A stretch of DNA of 22,195 nt. Source: a virus. This document shows, piece after piece, positions 11,499 through 18,123 of this stretch. The stretch covers positions 1 to 22,195 of the IMG/VR virus record IMGVR_UViG_3300020020_000167. One strand, given 5' to 3'. A program made the position numbers and the translations under genes. The first letter of the stretch is position 1. Every line of letters begins with the position of its first letter. The notes beneath the pieces were generated by a model. That model had not been told where the DNA came from. It saw nothing but the letters and a program-made list of their open reading frames with translations, and searched no databases.

Positions 11499-11770
11499 CT
11501 CGTAAGAAGATGGGCTTCGATCTCGCGGACGTCTGCCAGTGCGAAGACTGCGAAGAGCCTGAGACGACCGAGGTTCAAGACGGCCAGGCCTCTCCCGAGG
11601 GCGAGCCGAACGCCTACGATATCGCGGAGATCTTCCTCGAGAGCGTCGCAGCCCTCCGCGCTCTCGGCGCTATGAAGGTCGCTATGTTCGACTGCGCCGT
11701 TGAGTTCTCCGAACCTTACGTACCGAAGGCTGCCGCTAAGACCGCCCCTAAGAAGGGGGCAAAGACTTGA
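11495..11770 (+). CDS. Small hypothetical protein (91 aa)
   Basis: Begins MTRKKMGFDLADVCQCEDCE with CxCxxC, a possible metal site, then an acidic linker, a helix (YDIAEIFLESVAALRALGAM) and a Lys/Ala-rich end AAKTAPKKGAKT. No family recognised. It starts in an ATGA overlap and ends in a TTGA overlap with the GNAT-like gene, so all three are probably translated from one message. Confidence 0.7.
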   Translation: MTRKKMGFDLADVCQCEDCEEPETTEVQDGQASPEGEPNAYDIAEIFLESVAALRALGAMKVAMFDCAVEFSEPYVPKAAAKTAPKKGAKT

Positions 11771-12213
11771 ATCCCGCACTCCGAGAGACGTTCACGCTCC
11801 GGGCAATGGAGCCTTGCGACTACTCTTTTATCCTAGACTCGTGGCTCCGCAGCTTCAAGAACAGCCCCCGAGGCTGCCGCCTTGAGGACTACTGGACGAG
11901 CCAGCGCAAGACCTGCGAGCACCTCCTTGGGACGACTGACGTCCTGATCGCCTCCCCGAAGGATTGGCCCGAGGGCATTCTCGGCTGGATCTGCGGCGAG
12001 ACGCAGGGTGAGACTTGCGTTGTGCATTACGTCTACAGCAAGAAAGCCGTCCAGAAGATGGGGCTGGCCTCCTTTCTCGTTTTCGAGCTTCGCGGCCCGT
12101 CTCCGAAGCTTGCTTATACGCACCTACGTCCTCCTTTTTCTCTGTTCATTGAGCGCCTCGGGGGTCATTACGACCGGGGCCTAATCCGAAAGGCGATCAA
12201 GTCTTATGTCTGA
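11767..12213 (+). CDS. GNAT-like acetyltransferase (148 aa)
   Basis: TTG start in a TTGA overlap. The sequence FTLRAMEPCDYSFILDSWLR, then VLIASPKDWPEGILGWICGE, VVHYVYSKKAVQKMGLASFL fits a GNAT-type fold: N-terminal strand and helix, a central beta sheet with the EGILGWIC strand, and VYSKKAVQKMGLA in the position of the acetyl-CoA loop. R-x-x-G-x-G is degenerate (Q-K-M-G-L-A). Similar short proteins occur near terminase genes in environmental phages (from memory). Cytoplasmic; substrate unknown. A second, more canonical GNAT is at 9476. Confidence 0.68.
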   Translation: MNPALRETFTLRAMEPCDYSFILDSWLRSFKNSPRGCRLEDYWTSQRKTCEHLLGTTDVLIASPKDWPEGILGWICGETQGETCVVHYVYSKKAVQKMGLASFLVFELRGPSPKLAYTHLRPPFSLFIERLGGHYDRGLIRKAIKSYV

Positions 12214-12544
12214 ACCCGTCGAAGTCTTGCTTTTGCAGTGCATTCAGCCCGTGAAAGATCCGCAGAGGTCCTTGGGTATGGGCGATCAGAGCCGCACCAT
12301 CACCACGACCGGCGTTGACCCCTCTTCAGGTAACAACCCCCGGCCGTTCCGGAAGATTACGTACCTTGACGGCCTTTTCTACATCGAAAGTGTCCACGGA
12401 GCCCACAAGGGGCAGGTTGTGGTCACCCCCGCCAGCAACGTGCAGTGGGCCAGCTTCCGTGGCTCCGACGCGCAGCAGCCTAAGCCGTCTGCCCCTAAGC
12501 TGGGACGTCCGCCTAAGGTCGTCGGGGAGCCCGAGGCCGGCTAA
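12206..12544 (+). CDS. Hypothetical protein with AT-hook-like tail (112 aa)
   Basis: ATG inside the end of the GNAT-like gene. The N-terminal part (MSEPVEVLLLQCIQPVKDPQ) and centre (KITYLDGLFYIESVHGAHKG) look like a small beta-rich domain. The C-terminus has KLGRPPKVVG, whose GRPPK resembles the AT-hook core GRP that binds the DNA minor groove. No family recognised. The stop shares its A with the next start (TAATG). Confidence 0.68.
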   Translation: MSEPVEVLLLQCIQPVKDPQRSLGMGDQSRTITTTGVDPSSGNNPRPFRKITYLDGLFYIESVHGAHKGQVVVTPASNVQWASFRGSDAQQPKPSAPKLGRPPKVVGEPEAG

Positions 12545-13230
12545 TGTCTCGCCCCTTCAGACCCTGTACGGTGCCTGGGTGCGCACGCACGCTGCACAGT
12601 GCGACGTTCTGTATGACGCACTATACGCGGCATAAGAACGGCCTAGACGTCTTTGCTCCTGTCAGCCCTCGCGGCTTCGAGAACAAAGGCCTCTCGTGCT
12701 CGGTACAGTCCTGCACGTCTGAAGCCCACAGCAAAGGTCTGTGTCACGCACATCGGCGCAGGGTCAAGAACGGTAAAGACTTAGGGAGCCCTGTGGTTCG
12801 TAGGGATCTTTGCTCGACCCCCGGTTGCGCTGGTGCCGTTTCGAAGAAAGGCCTCTGCAAAGGCTGCTTCGCTCCGGAAAGGCTACGCAAACAAAAAGCG
12901 CATATAAAAGCATGGCAGCAGGCACGGAAAAACGAACTACGCGAGCGGACGAACGCTTGGCGCAGGAACAACCCTGTTGCTGCCAAGGCGCAGCACCACA
13001 TCCGACGTGCCCGGAAGACCGCCGCAGGGGGTAGGTACACCCAGCAAGAATGGCACGCTCTCCTGGAAGCCTACGGGCACCGCTGTCTGCATTGCGCGAA
13101 GCACGCGTCTGAGGTCAAGCTGACCGTAGATCATATCGTCCCTGTCTCCAAGGGAGGGACGTCCAACATCGACAACATTCGGCCGCTCTGCGGGAGCTGC
13201 AACTCTAAGAAAGGTAACAAGTGCCTATAA
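12544..13230 (+). CDS. HNH endonuclease with three N-terminal zinc knuckles (228 aa)
   Basis: Free-standing HNH nuclease, probably a homing endonuclease. Three knuckles: C8/C13/C23/H26, C52/C57/C67/H70 (KGLCHAH) and C90/C95/C105/C108 (KGLCKGC). A basic helix-rich linker follows (RNNPVAAKAQHHIRRARK). The C-terminal HNH has CLHC (181-184), LTVDHIVPVSKGG with D196-H197, NIDNIRPLCGSCN with C216/C219 and N220. This is the McrA-type HNH, unlike the HNH-AP2 proteins elsewhere in the window. The knuckles match those of the GIY-YIG nuclease at 9944. It sits between terS and terL, a common landing zone. The stop overlaps the next start by 10 bases. Confidence 0.92.
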   Translation: MSRPFRPCTVPGCARTLHSATFCMTHYTRHKNGLDVFAPVSPRGFENKGLSCSVQSCTSEAHSKGLCHAHRRRVKNGKDLGSPVVRRDLCSTPGCAGAVSKKGLCKGCFAPERLRKQKAHIKAWQQARKNELRERTNAWRRNNPVAAKAQHHIRRARKTAAGGRYTQQEWHALLEAYGHRCLHCAKHASEVKLTVDHIVPVSKGGTSNIDNIRPLCGSCNSKKGNKCL

Positions 13231-13640
13231 CTTACGGCCGCGCAGATTTGGCTGCCCTAGCTCGCACGTTTGCAGGGAAGCTCTCCGAGGACCGGAAGGC
13301 AGCGAACGCTCGCAGGGACTCCGGGCACGAAGAGAAGCAAGAGATCCCTTCGGCCCTCTCCGTGATCACCTTCGAAGCAGGTTGGAACGCGGACGGCAAG
13401 GCCGTGATCTTCGAAGCGGAGACCCTAGAGGACTTTGTCCCGGGGAAGAAACTCAACGTCCAGGCCAAGGACGAGCGAGGCCTCGTCCGGGAGATCCGCT
13501 GGCGTATCGCCGAATGGCTCAGGATGGAAAAGAAGGTTCCCGCGGCCGAGGCTCGGGACAAAGCCCGATCCTGGCCCGTCTTTATCGCAGATCGCTTAGC
13601 ACGTCGCCCGAACAAGGGCGAGATCATTACAGGAGTTTAG
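13221..13640 (+). CDS. Hypothetical protein (139 aa)
   Basis: GTG start preceded by AAAGG about 8 bases upstream, overlapping the end of the HNH gene. MPITYGRADLAALARTFAGK, then EDRKAANARRDSGHEEKQEI, a strand-rich centre (ALSVITFEAGWNADGKAVIF) and a helical end (EIRWRIAEWLRMEKKVPAAE). A compact alpha/beta fold is likely; no family recognised. It is the first of five short genes leading into terL. Confidence 0.72.
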   Translation: MPITYGRADLAALARTFAGKLSEDRKAANARRDSGHEEKQEIPSALSVITFEAGWNADGKAVIFEAETLEDFVPGKKLNVQAKDERGLVREIRWRIAEWLRMEKKVPAAEARDKARSWPVFIADRLARRPNKGEIITGV

Positions 13641-13643
13641 CTT

Positions 13644-13829
13644 ATGGCCAGCAAGAAGAAAAGAGCACCTCTCAAAGTCAAGTATCTCGACCTCGACGAC
13701 ATGTCCGTCCCGGACGAGGAGAGCCCCGTCTTCGAAGATGACGAGATCTCTCTCGGCGTCACGGTGAACGTGGAAGATCCCTTTATCCGCGAGTGCGAGC
13801 GTCGCCGGCGCAAGAGCGGCTGCCCGTGA
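13644..13829 (+). CDS. Small hypothetical protein (61 aa)
   Basis: ATG 3 bases after the preceding stop with AGGAG about 9 bases upstream. MASKKKRAPLKVKYLDLDDM is basic, then acidic (DEESPVFEDDEISLG), then RECERRRRKSGCP. Charge-segregated and probably disordered at both ends. No family recognised. Stop and next GTG overlap as GTGA. Confidence 0.68.
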   Translation: MASKKKRAPLKVKYLDLDDMSVPDEESPVFEDDEISLGVTVNVEDPFIRECERRRRKSGCP

Positions 13830-14074
13830 AGCGCCTCCCGCCGATCGTTCTAGCCGTTCACAAGAAGGGCGGCGTTTCTCGTGTGTACTGGACCGGCTTC
13901 GGGCTGTTCTCCTGGACGTACAAAGCGTGGGGGAACCCTTCAGTAAACCCCTTCGTGCACCAGTGGGCCTTCGGGCCTTTCACCGCCGTGTTTTCTCGTT
14001 CGACCGGGTCGCGAGACGATCCAAAGCGTAAGCCCTTCCTGTCTCTTGCTTTGCCGGGGAGCAACCGCCTGTGA
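13826..14074 (+). CDS. Small hypothetical protein, aromatic-rich (82 aa)
   Basis: GTG in a GTGA overlap. MKRLPPIVLAVHKKGGVSRV, then YWTGFGLFSWTYKAWG and HQWAFGPFTAVFSRSTG; many Trp and Phe residues suggest a beta-sheet domain rather than a membrane segment. No family recognised. Its own stop overlaps the next GTG, so the series 13644, 13826, 14071, 14241 and terL is translationally coupled. Confidence 0.62.
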   Translation: MKRLPPIVLAVHKKGGVSRVYWTGFGLFSWTYKAWGNPSVNPFVHQWAFGPFTAVFSRSTGSRDDPKRKPFLSLALPGSNRL

Positions 14075-14244
14075 ACCCTGACGTAGCCAGAGAGCACGTC
14101 CTTCGGGAGGCGCAATGGCTCTGCCAGGGAGGTTCCTTTCTGGCCGTGGACATCGACGTCGATCTGACCGTGGTCCAGATCGAAAAGCTCCTTCAGGAGT
14201 TTGGCTTTACGGCACGTGAAGGCCGTTGGGTGAGGATGCAATGA
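14071..14244 (+). CDS. Small hypothetical protein (57 aa)
   Basis: GTG in a GTGA overlap; MNPDVAREHVLREAQWLCQG, then GSFLAVDIDVDLTVVQIEKL, ending TAREGRWVRMQ. A helix-strand-helix-strand order is likely. No family recognised. It ends in an ATGA overlap with the next gene, which supports translation. Confidence 0.62.
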   Translation: MNPDVAREHVLREAQWLCQGGSFLAVDIDVDLTVVQIEKLLQEFGFTAREGRWVRMQ

Positions 14245-14435
14245 GCAAAGCCCTAGACAAGCACAAAGCAAAGCTCCTCCCGCTGCCGACGGCAGACGAG
14301 ACCCTGGCCTTGCTCCTGCGCCGCGCCGAGAGCGACGCGCCTTTCCGCGTCCTCGGGAGCACGAGAGCCACGCGCGCCGCTCTCCGTAAGGCGGAGCACG
14401 AGAAGCGCAAGCGGGAGAAGGCCGCGGAGCCTTGA
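14241..14435 (+). CDS. Small basic helical protein (64 aa)
   Basis: The ATG in the ATGA overlap is preferred to the GTG five codons upstream. MSKALDKHKAKLLPLPTADE, then TLALLLRRAES and a Lys/Arg/Glu-rich end (RKAEHEKRKREKAAEP). Helical and possibly nucleic-acid binding; no family recognised. Its stop overlaps the TTG of terL (TTGA), so it probably governs terL translation by coupling. Confidence 0.68.
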   Translation: MSKALDKHKAKLLPLPTADETLALLLRRAESDAPFRVLGSTRATRAALRKAEHEKRKREKAAEP

Positions 14436-15877
14436 GCGACCTTGCCCCGGTAGTCGCCCGGCTTCGGCAGATCGAGGACTGGAAGAAAGCGATCCGTTCG
14501 GACATGTTCGCTCAGCAGCTCGCTCTGCATGACGATCCTGCCCGTAAGAAGGCCTGTCACTCCGGCCGTCGTGCCGGAAAGTCCGAGGGCATCCCACGCT
14601 CTTGCCTCCTTGATCTCCTGGACGCGGGACCGCAGGACGTCGTGCTCCTCGGAGGCGAGACGCTCAAGAAGGCCAAGAGTCTGTATCAAGACAAGGTCCG
14701 AGATGTCGTCAACAGATACCGTTTGCCATTCTCGTACAACGGGCAGGAGGCAACGTGGACAACGCCTTGGGGGGCTAAACTACACTTCTGGGGGGCCAAG
14801 GACGAGGGAGCGATCGCTCTGATCCGGGGCCTGCGCCTTCGCAGCGCTCGATTTGACGAGGTGGCCACGTTCGCCTCGAGGCTCCCGCACCTAGTCGATC
14901 AGGTCGTCATGCCTGCTTTGGGCGACCTCAATGGCGGCCTCAGCCTGTACGGCACGCCTAGCGTGACCTGCTCCGGGGGCTACTATGATATCTGCGCCGG
15001 CAAGGACGCCAAGAAGTGGAAAGTCTACCGCTGGGACGCCAGACAGAACCCGTACTTCCGCAACGGCAAAGCCGAAGAGTATTTTGCTGAAGTTCTAGCC
15101 GAGAACGGTTGGGACCCCGACAATGCGACCTATCTGCGCGAATATATGGGCTTTTGGAGGGCAGATCCGGATTTCCTTGTGTACCGCTACGTAGAGGATT
15201 TCAACGATCTCCCGTCCCTGCCTGAGGTCTATGACGTAAAGACATGGTCGCACACCATGGCCGTAGACTTCGGGTACGAAGACGATTGCGCTTGGGTTGT
15301 TCTAGCGAGCCATCCGCACCGGAAGGATATCGTTGTCGTTGACTGCATGAAGCAAAACCACCTGATCGTGGACGAGGTGGCAGAGATTACAGCCAAGTTC
15401 TGCGCGAAATACCAACCGTCTAGGCTCATCGGTGACGGGGCGGGCAAGAGCTATACGACCTACTGGAACTCTCGCTTTGCGGGTCGGGAGTTCGTCAAGG
15501 GGCACACACTCCTACCGATGCTTAGTGCCGATAAGCTAGGGAAGCGTGCCCACATCGACCTCGTGAATACGGAGTTCCGCACAGGGCGTATGAAGCTCCT
15601 GCGGCCTACTTGCGACGAACTGGCCGGGGAGCTTTCTACGCTCCCGTGGAAGGACGGCATGCGCGCCCTTGAACACCCGAGCTACGATAACCACCTTGCG
15701 GACGCCTTGCTCTACGCCTACATGGCTCACTACTCGTACCTGAATTCACTGCCTGTAAAGACGTCTGTAAAGACTAACAGGCCAGACGACCAAGAGCAGA
15801 TCGCCCGCGAGGAGGCCCGCTACCGTGAGCGACAGGGCCGGGACTGGTACGATGACGGGAGCGGCTGTGCGGACTAG
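14432..15877 (+). CDS. terL: Terminase large subunit, ATPase and nuclease (481 aa)
   Basis: Motor and headful or site nuclease of DNA packaging, docking on the portal. ATPase domain: Walker A SGRRAGKS (44-51) and Walker B ARFDE with D142-E143. RNase H-fold nuclease: metal-binding Asp in AVDFGYEDD (279), in IGDGAGKS (335) and in HLADALLYAY (424). Length and spacing are normal for a complete large terminase. TTG start in a TTGA overlap with the preceding gene; the weak GGAG upstream and rare start imply low or coupled translation. It is separated from terS by about ten genes, including an HNH nuclease. Two CTGTAAAG repeats lie in its 3' end, coding VKTSVKT. Confidence 0.95.
   Translation: MSDLAPVVARLRQIEDWKKAIRSDMFAQQLALHDDPARKKACHSGRRAGKSEGIPRSCLLDLLDAGPQDVVLLGGETLKKAKSLYQDKVRDVVNRYRLPFSYNGQEATWTTPWGAKLHFWGAKDEGAIALIRGLRLRSARFDEVATFASRLPHLVDQVVMPALGDLNGGLSLYGTPSVTCSGGYYDICAGKDAKKWKVYRWDARQNPYFRNGKAEEYFAEVLAENGWDPDNATYLREYMGFWRADPDFLVYRYVEDFNDLPSLPEVYDVKTWSHTMAVDFGYEDDCAWVVLASHPHRKDIVVVDCMKQNHLIVDEVAEITAKFCAKYQPSRLIGDGAGKSYTTYWNSRFAGREFVKGHTLLPMLSADKLGKRAHIDLVNTEFRTGRMKLLRPTCDELAGELSTLPWKDGMRALEHPSYDNHLADALLYAYMAHYSYLNSLPVKTSVKTNRPDDQEQIAREEARYRERQGRDWYDDGSGCAD
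15753..15772 (-). repeat. Tandem site CTTTACAG-N4-CTTTACAG, copy 3 (inverted)
   Basis: On the + strand CTGTAAAG at 15753 and 15765, again 12 bases apart, inside the terL coding sequence. The orientation is opposite to the other three pairs, so it faces copy 4 as a divergent arrangement about 137 bases away. Confidence 0.6.
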
Positions 15878-15889
15878 TGGCGATTTCTT

Positions 15890-15919
15890 CTTTACAGCCA
15901 TCTTTACAGGGCGTATACT
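15890..15919 (+). promoter_or_regulatory. Tandem site copy 4 overlapping a TTTACA-17-TATACT promoter
   Basis: CTTTACAG at 15890 and 15902 form the fourth pair. The first TTTACA (15891-15896) is also a fair -35, and 17 bases later lies TATACT (15914-15919), 5 of 6 to the -10 consensus. The second repeat sits in the spacer. A protein bound here could repress or activate the promoter for portal, scaffold and capsid genes. Confidence 0.68.
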
Positions 15920-15940
15920 TCCCCAAGTGCTAGCCTCTCG

Positions 15941-15991
15941 TAAAGCCTCGGCTTCGGCCGCGCAAACCCTTGCCTTCGTGGCGGGGTTTGC
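15941..15991 (+). promoter_or_regulatory. Structured leader with two hairpins before a TTG start
   Basis: Downstream of the TATACT promoter. A small CGGC-TTCG-GCCG hairpin (about 15949-15960) is followed by a strong one at 15962-15991: GCAAACCC and GGGTTTGC pair around GCC-TTCGT-GGC with a small internal bulge. The GGCGGGG that could serve as ribosome site is inside the stem, and the TTG start follows the stem at once. Suggests translational or attenuation control. Too few Ts follow for a standard terminator. Confidence 0.5.
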
Positions 15992-16222
15992 TTGTCCGTT
16001 GAGCTAGAGAGCCACAAGCAATTTCTCTCCCTTGCCTTGGAGCTTCGCGCTTACGGGGCCGTTCGCGTTCGCGACGGGGGGCTAGAAGTCGTTTTCCCGG
16101 AGGACAAGACCGAGGCCGAAGCGCCCGTCGAGCCTCCTAAGCGCGTCGTCTACACGACCAAGGAAGAGAACGAGCTGGCCGAGCTTCGCGCTGAGAAAGA
16201 GCGTTGGGAGGAGCGGGCCTGA
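15992..16222 (+). CDS. Small hypothetical protein upstream of portal (76 aa)
   Basis: TTG start directly after a hairpin; no better start in frame. MSVELESHKQFLSLALELRA, then VRVRDGGLEVVFPEDKTEAE, then a charged helix ENELAELRAEKERWEERA. An N-terminal helix, two strands and a C-terminal coiled-coil segment. No family recognised; similar small acidic proteins often precede portal genes. The stop shares its A with the portal ATG (TGATG), so portal translation is coupled. Confidence 0.68.
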   Translation: MSVELESHKQFLSLALELRAYGAVRVRDGGLEVVFPEDKTEAEAPVEPPKRVVYTTKEENELAELRAEKERWEERA

Positions 16223-18114
16223 TGCCTACCGTCCCGACTCGTAGCGCTTCGCCTAACGGCCGTAAGAAGCTCGCCTCTTGCTGGTGGGGCGGCAAGAGCA
16301 CCAACCGTGCTAGTGACGTGTTCGCTACGGTCGCCAGCATTCGCCGTCAGTGCGCTGCACAGCGCCGGGACGAGCGGCACTACATGCTTCTGTACGGCAA
16401 CGGTACCGTAACAGGGGCGGAGACCGCTCGCACCGTTGACCCTCGGCTCAACGGCCGCATGCGGTACAACCTGCCGAAGTCTGCCGTAGACACGGCGCAG
16501 TCTGTCATCGCACAGCAGCGCCCTCGCCCGCAGTACCTCACCACGGAGGGGGACTGGGGCCAGCAGAGGCAGGCGCGTCTCTTGACGCGTGTCCTCGAGG
16601 GGCAGCTGCACGATCAGGACATGTACGAGATCGGCCCGGACTGCCAGCGCGACGGCGGAGTCAACGGGACTGGTTTCGTGTACGGCTACCTGGACCCCGA
16701 CACGCAGGAGCCTGCGCTAGAGCGCATCCTGCCTCTCGAGGTCTTCGTTGACCACAATGACGGTATGCGGCGCAAGCCGCGGAGCATGTACTGGAAAAGG
16801 GCTTTCCCTCGGGATTCCCTGCTCGGTATTTATGCTGACGACAAGGAGAAGTGTCGGCTCATTGAGACCGCTGCTTCTCCTGGTCCGGACGATCGAGAAG
16901 ACCTGTTCCTGAGCTACAACGAGAACGTTGACCAGGTTGTTCTGCTTGAAGCCTGGCACCTACCTTCGTCGAAAGACGCGAAAGACGGTCGTCACGTAAT
17001 TGCTCTGTCCTCCGGGTGTCTCGTTGACGAAGAGTACAACGAGCGACGGATCCCGATTTCCGCCTATCGGTGGCAGACTCGACAGAGCGGGTATTTCGGC
17101 GCTGGCATCGTTGAGGAAGTGCGTGATGCGCAATGGCGGATCAACCAACTAATCAAGAAGAATGAGCGTCTCGGAGATCTCGGCACAAACGCGATCCTTA
17201 TGGCCCCGCGCGGGGCTAAGGTTCGCGTCGAGCAGTTCACAAACCAGCCACTGAAGATCATCGAGTATGAGGGAGGCATCGAGCCGCACCTTCAGGTGAA
17301 TAACGCTCAGCCCCCGACGATTCAGCTTGAGATCGAGCAGATCAAGGGCGAGGCGTTTCAGCAGCTGGGCCTCTCACAGATGGCCACGCAGGGCGAGAAG
17401 CCTGCGGGCCTTGATTCTGGCAAGGCCATTCGCGCTTACGAGGACGTAGCCTCGCGTCGGCACCTTATCAACGGCCGGATCTACGAAGACTTCTTTATGG
17501 ACGTGGTTGACCTCCTGGAGATGCTCAACGAGCAGGCCAGCAAGATCAACCCCTCGTACAAGGTCCGCGCTCGCTCGTCTCGCGGTCGTCAGACCGTCGT
17601 CTCGCAGGTCAAGTGGGCTGAGGTTCGCATGGAGAAGAACAAGTACGTTCTTCAGATGTGGCCTACCTCGGCGCTGCCGAGCACTCCTGCGGGCAAGTGG
17701 GCCGCGGTGCAGGAGTGGATCGATTCGGGCTTCGTTTCTAGGCCTTTCGCTATCTCGCTGCTGGACTTTCCGGACCTTGACGCCTCCGTGCGTATCGAGC
17801 TGGCAGACCTAGACGCAGTCATGTTTGACGTAGAGAAGATCATGGACGGCGAAGATCGCCTCCCGATCTCTTACCAGGACCTTGCTATGGCCGCAGACGT
17901 CGCGCGCCGGTCCATGCTCCAGGCCCGTGTCATGGGCGCCCCTGACGACGTGATCCTCGCTCTCGAGGACTACATCGCAGCCGCAATGAGCATGCAGGCC
18001 GAGGCGAACGCCGCTAGCGCGCCTCCCGCACCCCCGATGATGGATCCGGCAATGGCGCCGCCTCCGATGGACCCCAGTCTTGCTGCCCCAGGTATGCCCG
18101 TACCGGGAATGTAA
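16222..18114 (+). CDS. Portal protein (630 aa)
   Basis: Dodecameric head vertex protein through which terminase packages DNA. The ATG at 16222, with GGGAGGAG 9 bases upstream and a TGATG overlap, is preferred over the TTG six codons earlier. Portal features: an N-terminal wing (YGNGTVTG, NLPKSAVDTAQSVIAQQRPR), a central region (GYFGAGIVEEVRDAQWRINQ, LIKKNERLG), a long helix (QLEIEQIKGEAFQQLGLSQM) and a Met/Pro/Ala-rich disordered end. Size and position directly after terL fit large podovirus-type portals. No protease domain is fused. It is the first large gene of the head operon. Confidence 0.88.
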   Translation: MPTVPTRSASPNGRKKLASCWWGGKSTNRASDVFATVASIRRQCAAQRRDERHYMLLYGNGTVTGAETARTVDPRLNGRMRYNLPKSAVDTAQSVIAQQRPRPQYLTTEGDWGQQRQARLLTRVLEGQLHDQDMYEIGPDCQRDGGVNGTGFVYGYLDPDTQEPALERILPLEVFVDHNDGMRRKPRSMYWKRAFPRDSLLGIYADDKEKCRLIETAASPGPDDREDLFLSYNENVDQVVLLEAWHLPSSKDAKDGRHVIALSSGCLVDEEYNERRIPISAYRWQTRQSGYFGAGIVEEVRDAQWRINQLIKKNERLGDLGTNAILMAPRGAKVRVEQFTNQPLKIIEYEGGIEPHLQVNNAQPPTIQLEIEQIKGEAFQQLGLSQMATQGEKPAGLDSGKAIRAYEDVASRRHLINGRIYEDFFMDVVDLLEMLNEQASKINPSYKVRARSSRGRQTVVSQVKWAEVRMEKNKYVLQMWPTSALPSTPAGKWAAVQEWIDSGFVSRPFAISLLDFPDLDASVRIELADLDAVMFDVEKIMDGEDRLPISYQDLAMAADVARRSMLQARVMGAPDDVILALEDYIAAAMSMQAEANAASAPPAPPMMDPAMAPPPMDPSLAAPGMPVPGM

Positions 18115-18123
18115 AGAGGATCG

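Noticed and set aside
18109-18117. Single TGTAAAG at the portal stop as a fifth tandem site
   Set aside because: Only one half-site; no partner 12 bases away, and it overlaps the stop codon and the ribosome site of the scaffold gene.
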